This document shows positions 43,930 through 51,584 of a DNA stretch of 64,000 nucleotides, in pieces. The notes under the pieces are model-generated. The model saw only the letters and a list, made by a program, of their open reading frames with translations, searched no databases and had not been told where the DNA came from. Source of the DNA: Tsukamurella ocularis (GTDB lineage: Bacteria; Actinomycetota; Actinomycetes; Mycobacteriales; Mycobacteriaceae); contig NZ_JANUCJ010000002.1 in assembly GCF_024807615.1 (NCBI RefSeq), positions 372,001 through 436,000 on the forward strand, in the 5' to 3' direction. Each line of letters begins with the position of its first letter. The stretch's first letter is position 1. Made by a program: the position numbers and the translations under genes.

Positions 43930-45515
43930 GGGAGCAGGATCCCGGGGTTGAGCACGCCCTGCGGGTCGAGGGCGTCCTTGACCGCGCGCAGGGCGGTCAC
44001 CTGCACGTCGCCGATCTCCTCCAGATAGGTGGCGCGGTGGTCCGTGCCGACGGCGTGATGGTGCGTGATGGACGCGCCGGCGCCGCGGATCGCGGCGTTC
44101 GCGGCGACCTTCGCGGCGCCCCACTGTGCCAGCGGATCCTCCAGAGCCTTCGCGATCACGGTGAAATACAGGCAGGCGCCGGTCGGGTAGACGTGCGAGA
44201 TGTGGCACATGACCACGGCGGGCGTGCCCTGCTCGCCGAGGGCGCCGGTGAGCGCGGCGGTGACGTCGGCCTTGAGCCGGTCGACGTTCGACCAGAAGGT
44301 GACCGTCTCCAGCGTCTCGACGAGCGCGCCCGCGTCCAGCAACGGATCACGCAGGTACGGGCCGCGAAACCGCCCGACGCGCCAGGCCTCCCCCGGCTCC
44401 TCGCCGAGGAACTCGCCGCCCAGCTCGATCAGGCGCGCGGAGACGTAGCCGTCGCGGCAGTCGACGTCGGGCTCGTCGCCCTCGAAGCCGACCACCATCA
44501 GGCACCCGCCGACGGCCGCCTGACCGGCGGCCCCGGGGTTCGCGAGGTTGAGACCGGTCTCCGCCTCATCGGACAGGCGCACCACAGTCGGGCGGACGGA
44601 GCTCTGGGCCAGCACGCGCATGGCGTTCGCGCCGGCCGCGAAGTCAGGGAAGCGCCAGCCGTAGAAGCGGCGGACCTTCGGGACGGGGTGCACCCGGACA
44701 CGGACGGCGGTGACCACGCCGAAGGCACCCTCGGAGCCGAGGAAGAGCTGGCGCAGGTCGGGGCCGGCGGCGGACTTGGGGGCGGTGCCGATCTCGGCGA
44801 CGCCCTGCGGCGTGGCGACGGTGAGCCCGACGACCATCTCGTCGAACCGCCCGTAGCCGATCGAGGACTGCCCGGCGGAGCGGGTCACGGCGCAGCCGCC
44901 GACGGTGGCTCCCTCGTACGACTGCGGGAAGTGACCGAGCTCGTAGCCGTGCTGGGCGAGGAGGCGCTCGGCCTCGGGCAGGCGGGTTCCGGCCGCCAGG
45001 GTCGCGATCTGGGAGACGGTATCGAGGTCGATCAGCCCGGACAGGCCCCGCAAGTCCAGCGCCACGACGGGGCGGGTGCGCTCGGGCGCGAGGCCGCCGG
45101 CGACGGACGTGCCGCCGGCGAACGGGCTGAGCGTGAGGTCCTTGGCGGCGCAGACGGCGAGCACCTCGGCGACCTGCTCCGCGGTCTCCGGAACGACGAC
45201 CGCATCGGGCGCGTCGGCGGTGTCGCCGGCACGGAATTTCAGCAGGTCCGGCGTGGAGTAGCCGCGCAGGTGCCCCAGCCGAGTAGCGTCGTCGGTGGCG
45301 ACGGTCACACCCGACTTCTGCAGGGCCGCGAGGGCCCGGCCGGAGATGCGCGATGGCATGAGGAAGGGCTGCTCGGGCTCCCCCGGACCGCCTTCGATGC
45401 CGAGCATCGTGAGGGCGCCGAGTACCGACTCGGACAGGTGCATGGGGTTCGCGGGATCACCCCAGCGGCCGGGCTCGAAAGCGACGACGGGCAGATCCAC
45501 CTCGGACGAAGTCAT
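43926..45515 (-). CDS. FAD-binding oxidoreductase, alkyl-DHAP synthase-like
   Basis: A 529-residue FAD-linked protein of the VAO family. FAD-binding features: VVVPETAEQVAEVLAVCAAK, SPFAGGTSVAGGLAP, HFPQSYEGATVGG then AVTRSAGQSSIGYGRFDEMV. Near the C terminus ASITHHHAVGTDH carries the triple-His motif of alkyldihydroxyacetonephosphate synthase (AGPS), the ether-bond-forming enzyme. The M. tuberculosis counterpart Rv2251 is likewise beside Rv2252. Whether it makes ether lipids or is a dehydrogenase is unknown. ATG 45515 is only 15 bp from the divergent TetR ATG. Confidence 0.88.
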   Translation of the reverse strand: MTSSEVDLPVVAFEPGRWGDPANPMHLSESVLGALTMLGIEGGPGEPEQPFLMPSRISGRALAALQKSGVTVATDDATRLGHLRGYSTPDLLKFRAGDTADAPDAVVVPETAEQVAEVLAVCAAKDLTLSPFAGGTSVAGGLAPERTRPVVALDLRGLSGLIDLDTVSQIATLAAGTRLPEAERLLAQHGYELGHFPQSYEGATVGGCAVTRSAGQSSIGYGRFDEMVVGLTVATPQGVAEIGTAPKSAAGPDLRQLFLGSEGAFGVVTAVRVRVHPVPKVRRFYGWRFPDFAAGANAMRVLAQSSVRPTVVRLSDEAETGLNLANPGAAGQAAVGGCLMVVGFEGDEPDVDCRDGYVSARLIELGGEFLGEEPGEAWRVGRFRGPYLRDPLLDAGALVETLETVTFWSNVDRLKADVTAALTGALGEQGTPAVVMCHISHVYPTGACLYFTVIAKALEDPLAQWGAAKVAANAAIRGAGASITHHHAVGTDHRATYLEEIGDVQVTALRAVKDALDPQGVLNPGILLP

Positions 45516-45530
45516 GATACATTTGTACAC
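45516..45530. promoter_or_regulatory. Overlapping divergent leaderless promoters and probable TetR operator
   Basis: Only 15 bp (GATACATTTGTACAC) separate the ATG of the AGPS-like gene (45515, minus) from that of the TetR gene (45531, plus). TACATT (45518-45523) stands 7 nt before the TetR ATG, the ideal leaderless -10. On the minus strand TACAAA (45527-45522) stands 6 nt before the other ATG. TACA-TT-TGTA (45518-45527) is an inverted repeat, so a TetR dimer bound here would cover both -10 regions. Confidence 0.55.
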
Positions 45531-46139
45531 ATGATGTCTCAGGATCTCAATCCTCGGCGGCCATCCACGCGCGGCCCGGCCAACGCCGTCGACGACGAGC
45601 TGATCCTCGACGCCGCCCGCGACCTGATGACAACCATCGGCATCCGCCGCACCACGATGGCCGACGTCGCCCGCACCGCGCAGGTCTCCCGCGCCACGCT
45701 GTACCGGCGCTACCCCAACGTCCAAGCCCTGGCCGCCGCGGTCACCACGCGCGAGTTCGTCGCCGCGCTCACCGGCGTCGGCCTGTTCGACGGCGCCACC
45801 GGCCGCGAGACCGTCGCGCGCACGGTCGTGCACGTGACCTCGGCGGCCCGCTCGCACCCGCTGCTGCGCCGCATCATCGAGCTCGATCCCGAGTTCCTCA
45901 TGCCCTATCTACTGCACCGCACCGGCCGGACGTCCCGCGCCCAGCTCGAGGCGATCACCGGGGGCATCGCCGCCGGCCAGGCCGACGGGAGTATCCGCAG
46001 CGGGGAACCCGCCGAGCACGCCGCCGTCATGGTGCAGCTCGCCTGGTCGTCCGCGCTGACCGGGCCCGTGTTCACCGAGTCCACCGATCTGCTCGACGCC
46101 CAGCTCTTCGACCTCATCGACCGGTACCTCGCGCCGTGA
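45531..46139 (+). CDS. TetR-family transcriptional regulator
   Basis: A 202-residue one-component repressor. The N-terminal helix-turn-helix is DELILDAARDLMTTIGIRRTT with MADVARTAQVSRATLYRRYPN (about 21-64); the C-terminal ligand domain is helical and of TetR_C type. ATG 45531 or 45534 are both possible. It is positioned between the divergent AGPS/DAG-kinase operon and glpD, its end overlapping glpD by 4 nt, as with Rv2250c. It most likely represses both directions from the 15-bp intergenic site, in response to a lipid or glycerol-phosphate metabolite (inference). Confidence 0.92.
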   Translation: MMSQDLNPRRPSTRGPANAVDDELILDAARDLMTTIGIRRTTMADVARTAQVSRATLYRRYPNVQALAAAVTTREFVAALTGVGLFDGATGRETVARTVVHVTSAARSHPLLRRIIELDPEFLMPYLLHRTGRTSRAQLEAITGGIAAGQADGSIRSGEPAEHAAVMVQLAWSSALTGPVFTESTDLLDAQLFDLIDRYLAP

Positions 46140-47683
46140 CCTCCCTCGATTCGATCGATCCCGCCTTCCGCCTCTCAGCGGCCCGCCGCTCCTCCGACCT
46201 CGCCGCTCTGACGGCCGATCCCACCGTCGACCTGCTGGTGATCGGCGGCGGCGTCACCGGCACCGGCGTCGCGCTCGACGCCGCGAGCCGTGGCCTGCGC
46301 GTCGCTCTGGTCGAGAAGCACGACATCGCCTTCGGCACGAGCCGCTGGTCCTCGAAGCTCGTGCACGGCGGTCTGCGCTACCTCGCCTCCGGCGCGGTCG
46401 GGATCGCCTACGAGAGCGCCGTCGAGCGCGACGCCCTCATCCGGTTCATCGCGCCGCATCTCACCCGTCCCCTCCCGCAGGTCGTGCCGCTGCTCGGCGA
46501 CGTCCGGCGCCGCGACGCCGCCCTGACTCGCGTCGGCTTCCTCGCGGGCGACGCGTTGCGCCTCGCCGCCCGCACCCCCGGTTCCGAGCTGGCCCGCTCT
46601 CGCCGCATCTCCGCAGGAGAGGTGATCGCGATGGCCCCCACGGTGCGTCGCACGGGCCTGCGCGGCGGACTCCTCAACTGGGACGGCCAGCTCACCGACG
46701 ACGCCCGACTCACCGTGGGCATCGCCCGCACCGCCGCGGGCCACGGCGCAATCGTCCTCACCCACTGCTCCGCCTCGCAGGTGACAGGCACCACCGCCAC
46801 GATCACCGACGAGCTGACCGGGCACTCGGTCACCGTCCGGGCGAAGGCCGTGGTCAACGCGACCGGCGTGTGGTCGGGCTCCGTCGACCCGGCGATCACA
46901 CTGCGCCCCAGCCGCGGCACGCATCTCGTGTTCCGGCAGGAGACCTTCGGCGGGCTCACTGCGGGCCTGACGGTGCCCGTCCCCGGCGCCTTCGGACGAT
47001 ATGTCTTCGCGCTGCCGCAGCCCGACGGACGGGTCTACGTAGGCCTGACGGACGAGGAGGCCGACGGTCCGCTACCCGATGTACCAACGCCCTCGGACGC
47101 CGAGATCGACTTCCTGCTCGCGACGGTGAGTCTGGCCCTCGGCACGCCGCTGACCCGCGACGACGTCGTCGGCACCTTCGCCGGCTTGCGCCCGCTGCTG
47201 GACTCCGGCGAAGGGCAGACGGCCGACGTCTCCCGCAAGCACGCGGTGCTCACCCGCGGCGACGGCCTCGTCACGGTCGTCGGCGGCAAGCTCACCACGT
47301 ACCGCCGGATGGCGGAGGACGCCGTCGATGCCGCTCTCGCAGCGTCGAGCTTGACCGCCGGGCCCTGCGTCACCCGAACCCTGCCCCTGGTCGGCGCTAC
47401 ATCGCGGGACGCGCTGCGCCGCATCGACGCCCCCGAGCGGTTGGTGAGGGCGTACGGCACCGAGGCTCCCATCGTCGTCGCGCTCGCCGCCACCGACCCG
47501 GCGCTCGCTACACCCGTCGCCGACGGCACCGAGATCACCAGCGCGGAGCTGGCCTTCGGCGCGCTCGCCGAGGGCGCGATCACGGCCGAGGACCTACTCG
47601 AGCGCCGCACACGCCTGGCGCTCATCCCGGAGGTCGCCGCGGCGGCCGCGGGTGCCGCCCAGGCCGCCCTCGCCGCTCAATGA
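46136..47683 (+). CDS. glpD: Glycerol-3-phosphate dehydrogenase (FAD, GlpD type)
   Basis: Membrane-associated flavoprotein oxidising sn-glycerol 3-phosphate to DHAP and passing electrons to quinone. The 515-residue protein has the FAD loop [21 protein letters not shown] (about 34-54), [24 protein letters not shown] (about 60-83), [12 protein letters not shown] and the C-terminal [18 protein letters not shown] 46136 overlaps the tetR stop (GTGA), implying coupled expression with the regulator. The product DHAP is also the backbone for acyl/alkyl-DHAP, which links it chemically to the neighbouring AGPS-like gene. The 3' end overlaps the convergent CobW gene by 7 nt. Confidence 0.93.
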   Translation: MTSLDSIDPAFRLSAARRSSDLAALTADPTVDLLVIGGGVTGTGVALDAASRGLRVALVEKHDIAFGTSRWSSKLVHGGLRYLASGAVGIAYESAVERDALIRFIAPHLTRPLPQVVPLLGDVRRRDAALTRVGFLAGDALRLAARTPGSELARSRRISAGEVIAMAPTVRRTGLRGGLLNWDGQLTDDARLTVGIARTAAGHGAIVLTHCSASQVTGTTATITDELTGHSVTVRAKAVVNATGVWSGSVDPAITLRPSRGTHLVFRQETFGGLTAGLTVPVPGAFGRYVFALPQPDGRVYVGLTDEEADGPLPDVPTPSDAEIDFLLATVSLALGTPLTRDDVVGTFAGLRPLLDSGEGQTADVSRKHAVLTRGDGLVTVVGGKLTTYRRMAEDAVDAALAASSLTAGPCVTRTLPLVGATSRDALRRIDAPERLVRAYGTEAPIVVALAATDPALATPVADGTEITSAELAFGALAEGAITAEDLLERRTRLALIPEVAAAAAGAAQAALAAQ

Positions 47684-48831
47684 CGGTGCGCCGGCACGTT
47701 CCACGCCGGTAGCCGGTCCGGGTACTCCACCCACGCGGCCGGGCCCTCGGCGACCTCGTCGTCGGTGAGCAGGGCGCGGTCGAGCAGATCCCGCATCCGC
47801 TCGGCGTCGAGGCGCACGCCGATGAAGACCAGCTCCTGCTGCGGCGCACCGTCGACCTGGGACCAGTAGGCGGCGGGCTCAATGGTGAGGTTCGGCCCGG
47901 CCTGCGACCAGACGCCCACCAGGTCGGGACGGCTCGCGATCCAGCAGAAGCCCTTGCTCCGGAGCACCGCCCGCACCTCCGCCAGCGACTCGAGCAGCCG
48001 CTGCGGATGGAACGGCCGGTCGGCCCGGTAGGCGGTCGAGGAGATGCCGTACTCCTCCGTCTCGGGCGTGTGGCCGCCGATCACCTCGTCGTCCCATCCG
48101 GCGACGGACGACGCGGCCTCGTGGTCGAACAGGCCGGTGCCGATCACCTCGGCGACCGCGATCTCGCCGCGCGGCAGCGGCCGCATCCGCGCCCGTGGAT
48201 TGAGCCGCCGCACGGTCGCCTCGACCGCGCCGCCGGCCGCGGCCGAGACCAGATCCAGCTTGCTGATGAGCACGACGTCGGCGAATTCGACCTGGTCGAT
48301 GAGCAGGTCGGCGATGGACCGCTCGTCGCCCGCGGCGGCGCCGAGTCCGCGCTGCGCGAGGCTGGAACCGCGGGCGATCTCGCCGAGGAACGTGCTGGCG
48401 TCGACCACGGTGACCATCGTGTCGAGGGCGGCGAGGTCGCCGAGGCGACTGCCGTCGTCGAAGGTCCAGTCGAACGTCGCGGCCACGGGCATGGGCTCGG
48501 AGATGCCGGTGGATTCGATGACGAGGTGATCGAAGCGGGGCTCTCCTTCGGGGGTGCGCTGGCGCGCGATCGCCCCGACGGCGTCGACGAGGTCCTCGCG
48601 CAGGGTGCAGCAGATGCACCCGTTGCTGAGCTCGACGAGCTTCTCCTCGGTGCGATCGAAGCCGCCGAGATCGACCAGCGCGGCGTCGACGTTGACCTCA
48701 CTCATGTCGTTGACGATCACCGCGACGCGCAGGCCGTCGCGATTGGTGAGCAGGTGGTTGAGCAGCGTGGTCTTGCCGGCGCCGAGGAAGCCGGAGAGGA
48801 CGGTGACAGGCAGAGGGGCTGAGTCGGTCAT
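47677..48831 (-). CDS. CobW/COG0523-family GTP-binding metallochaperone (Zur-type context)
   Basis: G3E GTPase of 384 residues. Walker A is [16 protein letters not shown] (13-28), Walker B/ExxG ESTGISEP, and the metal-binding CxCC motif is GCICC (Cys72, Cys74, Cys75). The C-terminal CobW_C domain contains [12 protein letters not shown] and ends in His-rich PAHRH. Such proteins deliver zinc to client enzymes under zinc limitation; M. tuberculosis Rv0106 is a Zur-regulated homologue. ATG 48831 is chosen because a Zur-like box and a -10 element lie just upstream; ATG 48855 would be translated through that site. Confidence 0.92.
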   Translation of the reverse strand: MTDSAPLPVTVLSGFLGAGKTTLLNHLLTNRDGLRVAVIVNDMSEVNVDAALVDLGGFDRTEEKLVELSNGCICCTLREDLVDAVGAIARQRTPEGEPRFDHLVIESTGISEPMPVAATFDWTFDDGSRLGDLAALDTMVTVVDASTFLGEIARGSSLAQRGLGAAAGDERSIADLLIDQVEFADVVLISKLDLVSAAAGGAVEATVRRLNPRARMRPLPRGEIAVAEVIGTGLFDHEAASSVAGWDDEVIGGHTPETEEYGISSTAYRADRPFHPQRLLESLAEVRAVLRSKGFCWIASRPDLVGVWSQAGPNLTIEPAAYWSQVDGAPQQELVFIGVRLDAERMRDLLDRALLTDDEVAEGPAAWVEYPDRLPAWNVPAHRH

Positions 48832-48833
48832 GC

Positions 48834-48860
48834 CACTAATAGTAATCGTTTTCATTAGTG
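48834..48860 (-). promoter_or_regulatory. Zur-box-like operator over a leaderless promoter
   Basis: CACTAAT (48834-48840) and ATTAGTG (48854-48860) are perfect inverted 7-mers. On the minus strand the interior reads TGAAAACGATTACTA, close to the actinobacterial Zur consensus (TGAAAATGATTTTCA type) in its left half. The -10 hexamer TACTAT (48844-48839) lies inside the box, with TAGTGGC (7 nt) before the ATG at 48831. Binding of Zn-loaded Zur here would directly block transcription. Confidence 0.6.
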
Positions 48861-48877
48861 GCGCGAGGGCGGCCCCG

Positions 48878-49366
48878 TCACTCGCCGCCGTAGTGCACCG
48901 ACATCGCCGGGAAGTAGTCCTCGAAATCCGGTGCTGCACGGCCGGTCTCGGCGGCGACGAGCGCGTCGAGGTAGTACTCCCAGCCCGGCCCCACCTCCGC
49001 GGCGTTGGCCGCGGCGTCGAGATGGTGGACGAAGGTCAGCCGGGTGCGGTCACCGTCCCGCTCGACGAGCGCTTCGAGGTTCCACTCGCCGTACTCGTCC
49101 TTGGAGTGCACGCCGAGCCTGCGGGGCGGCTCGCACGCCGTGATGGTCATCGGCATCACGGGAGCGCCCTCTTCGAAGCCCATCGTCACCTGCACGACCG
49201 AGCCGACTCCGGGCTCACCCACCCAGGGACCGAACCACCGCGCCGTCCGGCCGGGCTCCGTGATCGAGGCCCAGACGTCGTCGACGCCCGCGTGGAAGTA
49301 CCGCTCGAGTATCAGGTCGCACCCACCGTCGGTGGGCTCCACGCGCCCCGTCGCCTGCTTGGTCAT
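48878..49366 (-). CDS. SRPBCC (AHSA1-type) domain protein
   Basis: A 162-residue START/Bet v 1-like protein of the AHSA1 subgroup. Family features are [35 protein letters not shown] and the C-terminal [23 protein letters not shown]. It probably binds a small hydrophobic ligand. Its start overlaps the upstream ArsR-type regulator by 4 nt, a recurrent actinobacterial ArsR-SRPBCC pairing in which the second protein is the only obvious target of the regulator. No enzymatic role can be assigned. Confidence 0.88.
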   Translation of the reverse strand: MTKQATGRVEPTDGGCDLILERYFHAGVDDVWASITEPGRTARWFGPWVGEPGVGSVVQVTMGFEEGAPVMPMTITACEPPRRLGVHSKDEYGEWNLEALVERDGDRTRLTFVHHLDAAANAAEVGPGWEYYLDALVAAETGRAAPDFEDYFPAMSVHYGGE

Positions 49367-49758
49367 GCCGTTCCCCGTTCTCGTGTTCCATCGATCTCCG
49401 TGGCACCCGCAGCATCCGCCGCGCGGACGCTGTCGCGCCGCGTGCGGCGCACCTCCGTATCCAGCGCGGGCGAGGCCAGCAGGCCCGCGAGCCGCGCGGG
49501 CCCACGCACCCGCATCAGCCAGCCGTCGATCTCGTCGAGCGCGTCGAGCCGCAGCACGTACGTCCGCTCGCGCCCGTCCTCGCCCGACAGTCCGTCCTCA
49601 ACGACGCCCGCGTCGCGGAGCACGCGCAGATGCCGACTGATGGCTGGGCGGCTGATGTCGAACTCGGCGGCGACCTGCCCCGCGGTCATCGGAGATGCAC
49701 TCAGCAGCACCACGATCCGGCGTCGCACCGGGTCGGCGATGGCCGCGAAGACGCTCAC
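49363..49758 (-). CDS. ArsR/SmtB-family winged-helix regulator
   Basis: A 131-residue regulator: FAAIADPVRRRIVVLLSASPM then TAGQVAAEFDISRPAISRHLRVLRDAGVVED is the winged helix (about 3-55), with a C-terminal tail rich in Arg/Ala. The cysteine metal sites of metal-sensing ArsR proteins are absent, so it is probably not a metal sensor. GTG start at 49758; a perfect 20-bp inverted repeat lies 7 nt upstream. Translationally coupled to the SRPBCC gene. Confidence 0.9.
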   Translation of the reverse strand: MSVFAAIADPVRRRIVVLLSASPMTAGQVAAEFDISRPAISRHLRVLRDAGVVEDGLSGEDGRERTYVLRLDALDEIDGWLMRVRGPARLAGLLASPALDTEVRRTRRDSVRAADAAGATEIDGTRERGTA

Positions 49759-49765
49759 CCCAGAA

Positions 49766-49785
49766 GCGTAACATGATGGTTACGC
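49766..49785 (-). promoter_or_regulatory. Inverted repeat upstream of the ArsR-type gene (probable autoregulatory operator)
   Basis: GCGTAAC (49766-49772) and GTTACGC (49779-49785) flank a 6-nt spacer. On the minus strand TACGCT (49770-49765) overlaps one arm and stands 6 nt before the GTG at 49758, so the palindrome covers the -10 element. Typical of ArsR autoregulation. Confidence 0.6.
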
Positions 49786-49791
49786 ACCTGG

Positions 49792-50832
49792 CTAGAAGAG
49801 CGACTCCTGCAGGTCCGGCGCGGCCGAGCCGTGAACCCGCCCGGTGCGCGGCACACGTTGCGGCGGACTCGCGTACGGATCCTCCAGGCGCAGCAGCCCG
49901 AACTCCTCTAGCATCGGCGTGACGCGGGCGCGCAGGTGGGTCCGGTAGTCGGCAGAGACGCGGCCGGTGGAGCCGTACAGCTGGCGGTAGCGCCGCACCA
50001 GCATCGGATGATTCTCCGACAGCCACCCGAGGAACCAGTCCCGGTACCGCCCCGTGAGGTTCAGCGCCATGACCGAGGCGCTGGCCGCCCCGGCGTCCGC
50101 GAGCGCCGCGATGAGCGCGCGCAGCGAGGCCGCGTCGTCGGTGAGATAAGGCACGACGGGGGCGACCATGACGTGACAGTCGAAGCCCGCGTCCGCGATG
50201 GCGCGAATGAGCTCCAGCCGAGCCTCGGGCTTCGGCGTCCCTGGCTCGAGCGAGCGCTGCAGCTCCGGATCGAGCAGCGCCAGCGATACCGACAACTGCA
50301 CCGGCACGCGCGTGGCGGCCGTGGTGAGCAGCGGCAGGTCGCGCCGCAGGAGAGTCCCCTTGGTGAGGATCGAGATCGGCGAGCCCGCGCCGGCGAGAGC
50401 CCCGATGACGCCGGGCATGAGCCGGTACCGCCCCTCGGCGCGCTGGTACGGATCGGTGTTCGTGCCCAGCGCCACCGGCTCGCCCTTCCACGACGCGCGG
50501 CGCAGCTCCTTCTTGAGCACCGAGACCAGGTTCGTCTTCACCACGATCTGCGAGTCGAAGTCCCCGCCCGCGTCGAACTCGAGGTACTCGTGGCTCGATC
50601 GCGCGAAGCAGTACGTGCACGCATGCGTGCAGCCGCGGTACGGATTAACGGTCCACGAGAAGGGCATCGCCGAGGACTCCGGCAGCTTGTTCAGCGCACT
50701 CTTGCAAAGCACCTCGTGAAAGGTGATGCCCTCGAACTCCGGCGTCGTGACGGTGCGCCCCACGCCCTCAAGGCCGGGCAGCGCACGCACGCCCGAACCG
50801 GCATCACTCAGCAGCTGACCGTCCCATCGCAC
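49792..50832 (-). CDS. Rv2578c-family radical SAM protein
   Basis: A 346-residue radical SAM enzyme. The cluster-binding motif is GCTHACTYC (Cys68, Cys72, Cys75, CxxxCxxC), preceded by SWTVNPYRG and followed by ARSSHEYLEFDAGGDFDSQIVVKTN, a pattern shared with the Rv2578c/SPL-like (spore photoproduct lyase-related) group. It lacks the complete set expected of a proven DNA-lesion repair enzyme, so repair is not established. LexA-box-like palindromes are directly upstream. GTG 50832. M. tuberculosis Rv2578c lies at the same place relative to hisS. Confidence 0.9.
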   Translation of the reverse strand: MRWDGQLLSDAGSGVRALPGLEGVGRTVTTPEFEGITFHEVLCKSALNKLPESSAMPFSWTVNPYRGCTHACTYCFARSSHEYLEFDAGGDFDSQIVVKTNLVSVLKKELRRASWKGEPVALGTNTDPYQRAEGRYRLMPGVIGALAGAGSPISILTKGTLLRRDLPLLTTAATRVPVQLSVSLALLDPELQRSLEPGTPKPEARLELIRAIADAGFDCHVMVAPVVPYLTDDAASLRALIAALADAGAASASVMALNLTGRYRDWFLGWLSENHPMLVRRYRQLYGSTGRVSADYRTHLRARVTPMLEEFGLLRLEDPYASPPQRVPRTGRVHGSAAPDLQESLF

Positions 50833-50840
50833 ACCGCTAG

Positions 50841-50880
50841 TCGAACATTTTGTTCGATCACAGTCAAGTGTTCGAACACT
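50841..50880 (-). promoter_or_regulatory. Two SOS/LexA-box-like palindromes before the radical SAM gene
   Basis: TCGAACATTTTGTTCGA (50841-50857) has perfect TCGAACA/TGTTCGA arms; the mycobacterial SOS box is TCGAAC-N4-GTTCGA, whereas the spacer here is N5. A second perfect palindrome AGTGTTCGAACACT lies at 50867-50880. Between them minus-strand TTGACT (50867-50862) is a good -35. The first palindrome is 8 nt from the GTG start, over the expected -10/+1 region. LexA control is likely but the extra base is a caveat. Confidence 0.6.
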
Positions 50881-50886
50881 GCGCGT

Positions 50887-51579
50887 CTACCACGGCGGCC
50901 GGGCGATCTCGTCCACCTCGTCGGCCGTGAAGATCAGCTCCTCGGTGCCGCCGACCTCCCGCGCGATGCCGGCAGCGCGGAACAGCGGCCGGTCGCGCAT
51001 CGGCGTCGACGAGGCCTGCGACCGTGACTGTTCCGCGAGCACCCGCCCGATGTCGCGCACTTCCGCGCGACGGTTGCGGTCCAGCGCCTCCGCTAGCCGG
51101 CGGGTTCCCAGCATCGGCAGCTCGCGGCCGCGCACCCGACCGCGGCCGGGCCCCTCGTACAGGGCGACCGGCAGGCGCACCGTCGTCCTCCCATGCCGGA
51201 TGCGCAGCGAGACCTGCGCGAACCGCGCCACCTCGGCGACGAGGTCGACCTCATCGGCGTCCATGAGGTTCACCCGCTGCGTGCGTAGCGTCCGCCGGGT
51301 GAGCACACGGTGGTCGAGCACGACGCGTCGCCGCGCGACGCCCAGGTATCCGCCCAGCCCCGGCGCCGCGCCCGCGAGCAGCACCGCGGTGCCCCACCCC
51401 GGGCCCGCCACGACGGCAACGAAGACGGCGACCACGACGGTCACGAGCAGCCCCACCGCCACCGCACGACGCACCTTCGGCAACACCACGCGGGGCGGGA
51501 TCAGGTCCACATCGACCGCGTCCTCCGCACTCAGCGCCCACGGGTCGCGGGCGCCGGGCTCGGCAGGACTGGAGGACAC
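50887..51579 (-). CDS. Hypothetical membrane protein downstream of hisS
   Basis: A 230-residue protein with an acidic N terminus (EDAVDVDLIPPRVVLP), two adjacent transmembrane helices (about 41-60 and 64-80), and a cytosolic C-terminal part that starts ARRRVVLDHRVLTRRTL, reminiscent of bacterial PH-like domains (bPH). The C-terminal 50 residues are charged and repetitive in Arg. It starts 5 nt after the hisS stop, so it is cotranscribed. Function unknown. Confidence 0.75.
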   Translation of the reverse strand: MSSSPAEPGARDPWALSAEDAVDVDLIPPRVVLPKVRRAVAVGLLVTVVVAVFVAVVAGPGWGTAVLLAGAAPGLGGYLGVARRRVVLDHRVLTRRTLRTQRVNLMDADEVDLVAEVARFAQVSLRIRHGRTTVRLPVALYEGPGRGRVRGRELPMLGTRRLAEALDRNRRAEVRDIGRVLAEQSRSQASSTPMRDRPLFRAAGIAREVGGTEELIFTADEVDEIARPPW

Positions 51580-51584
51580 GCGGG

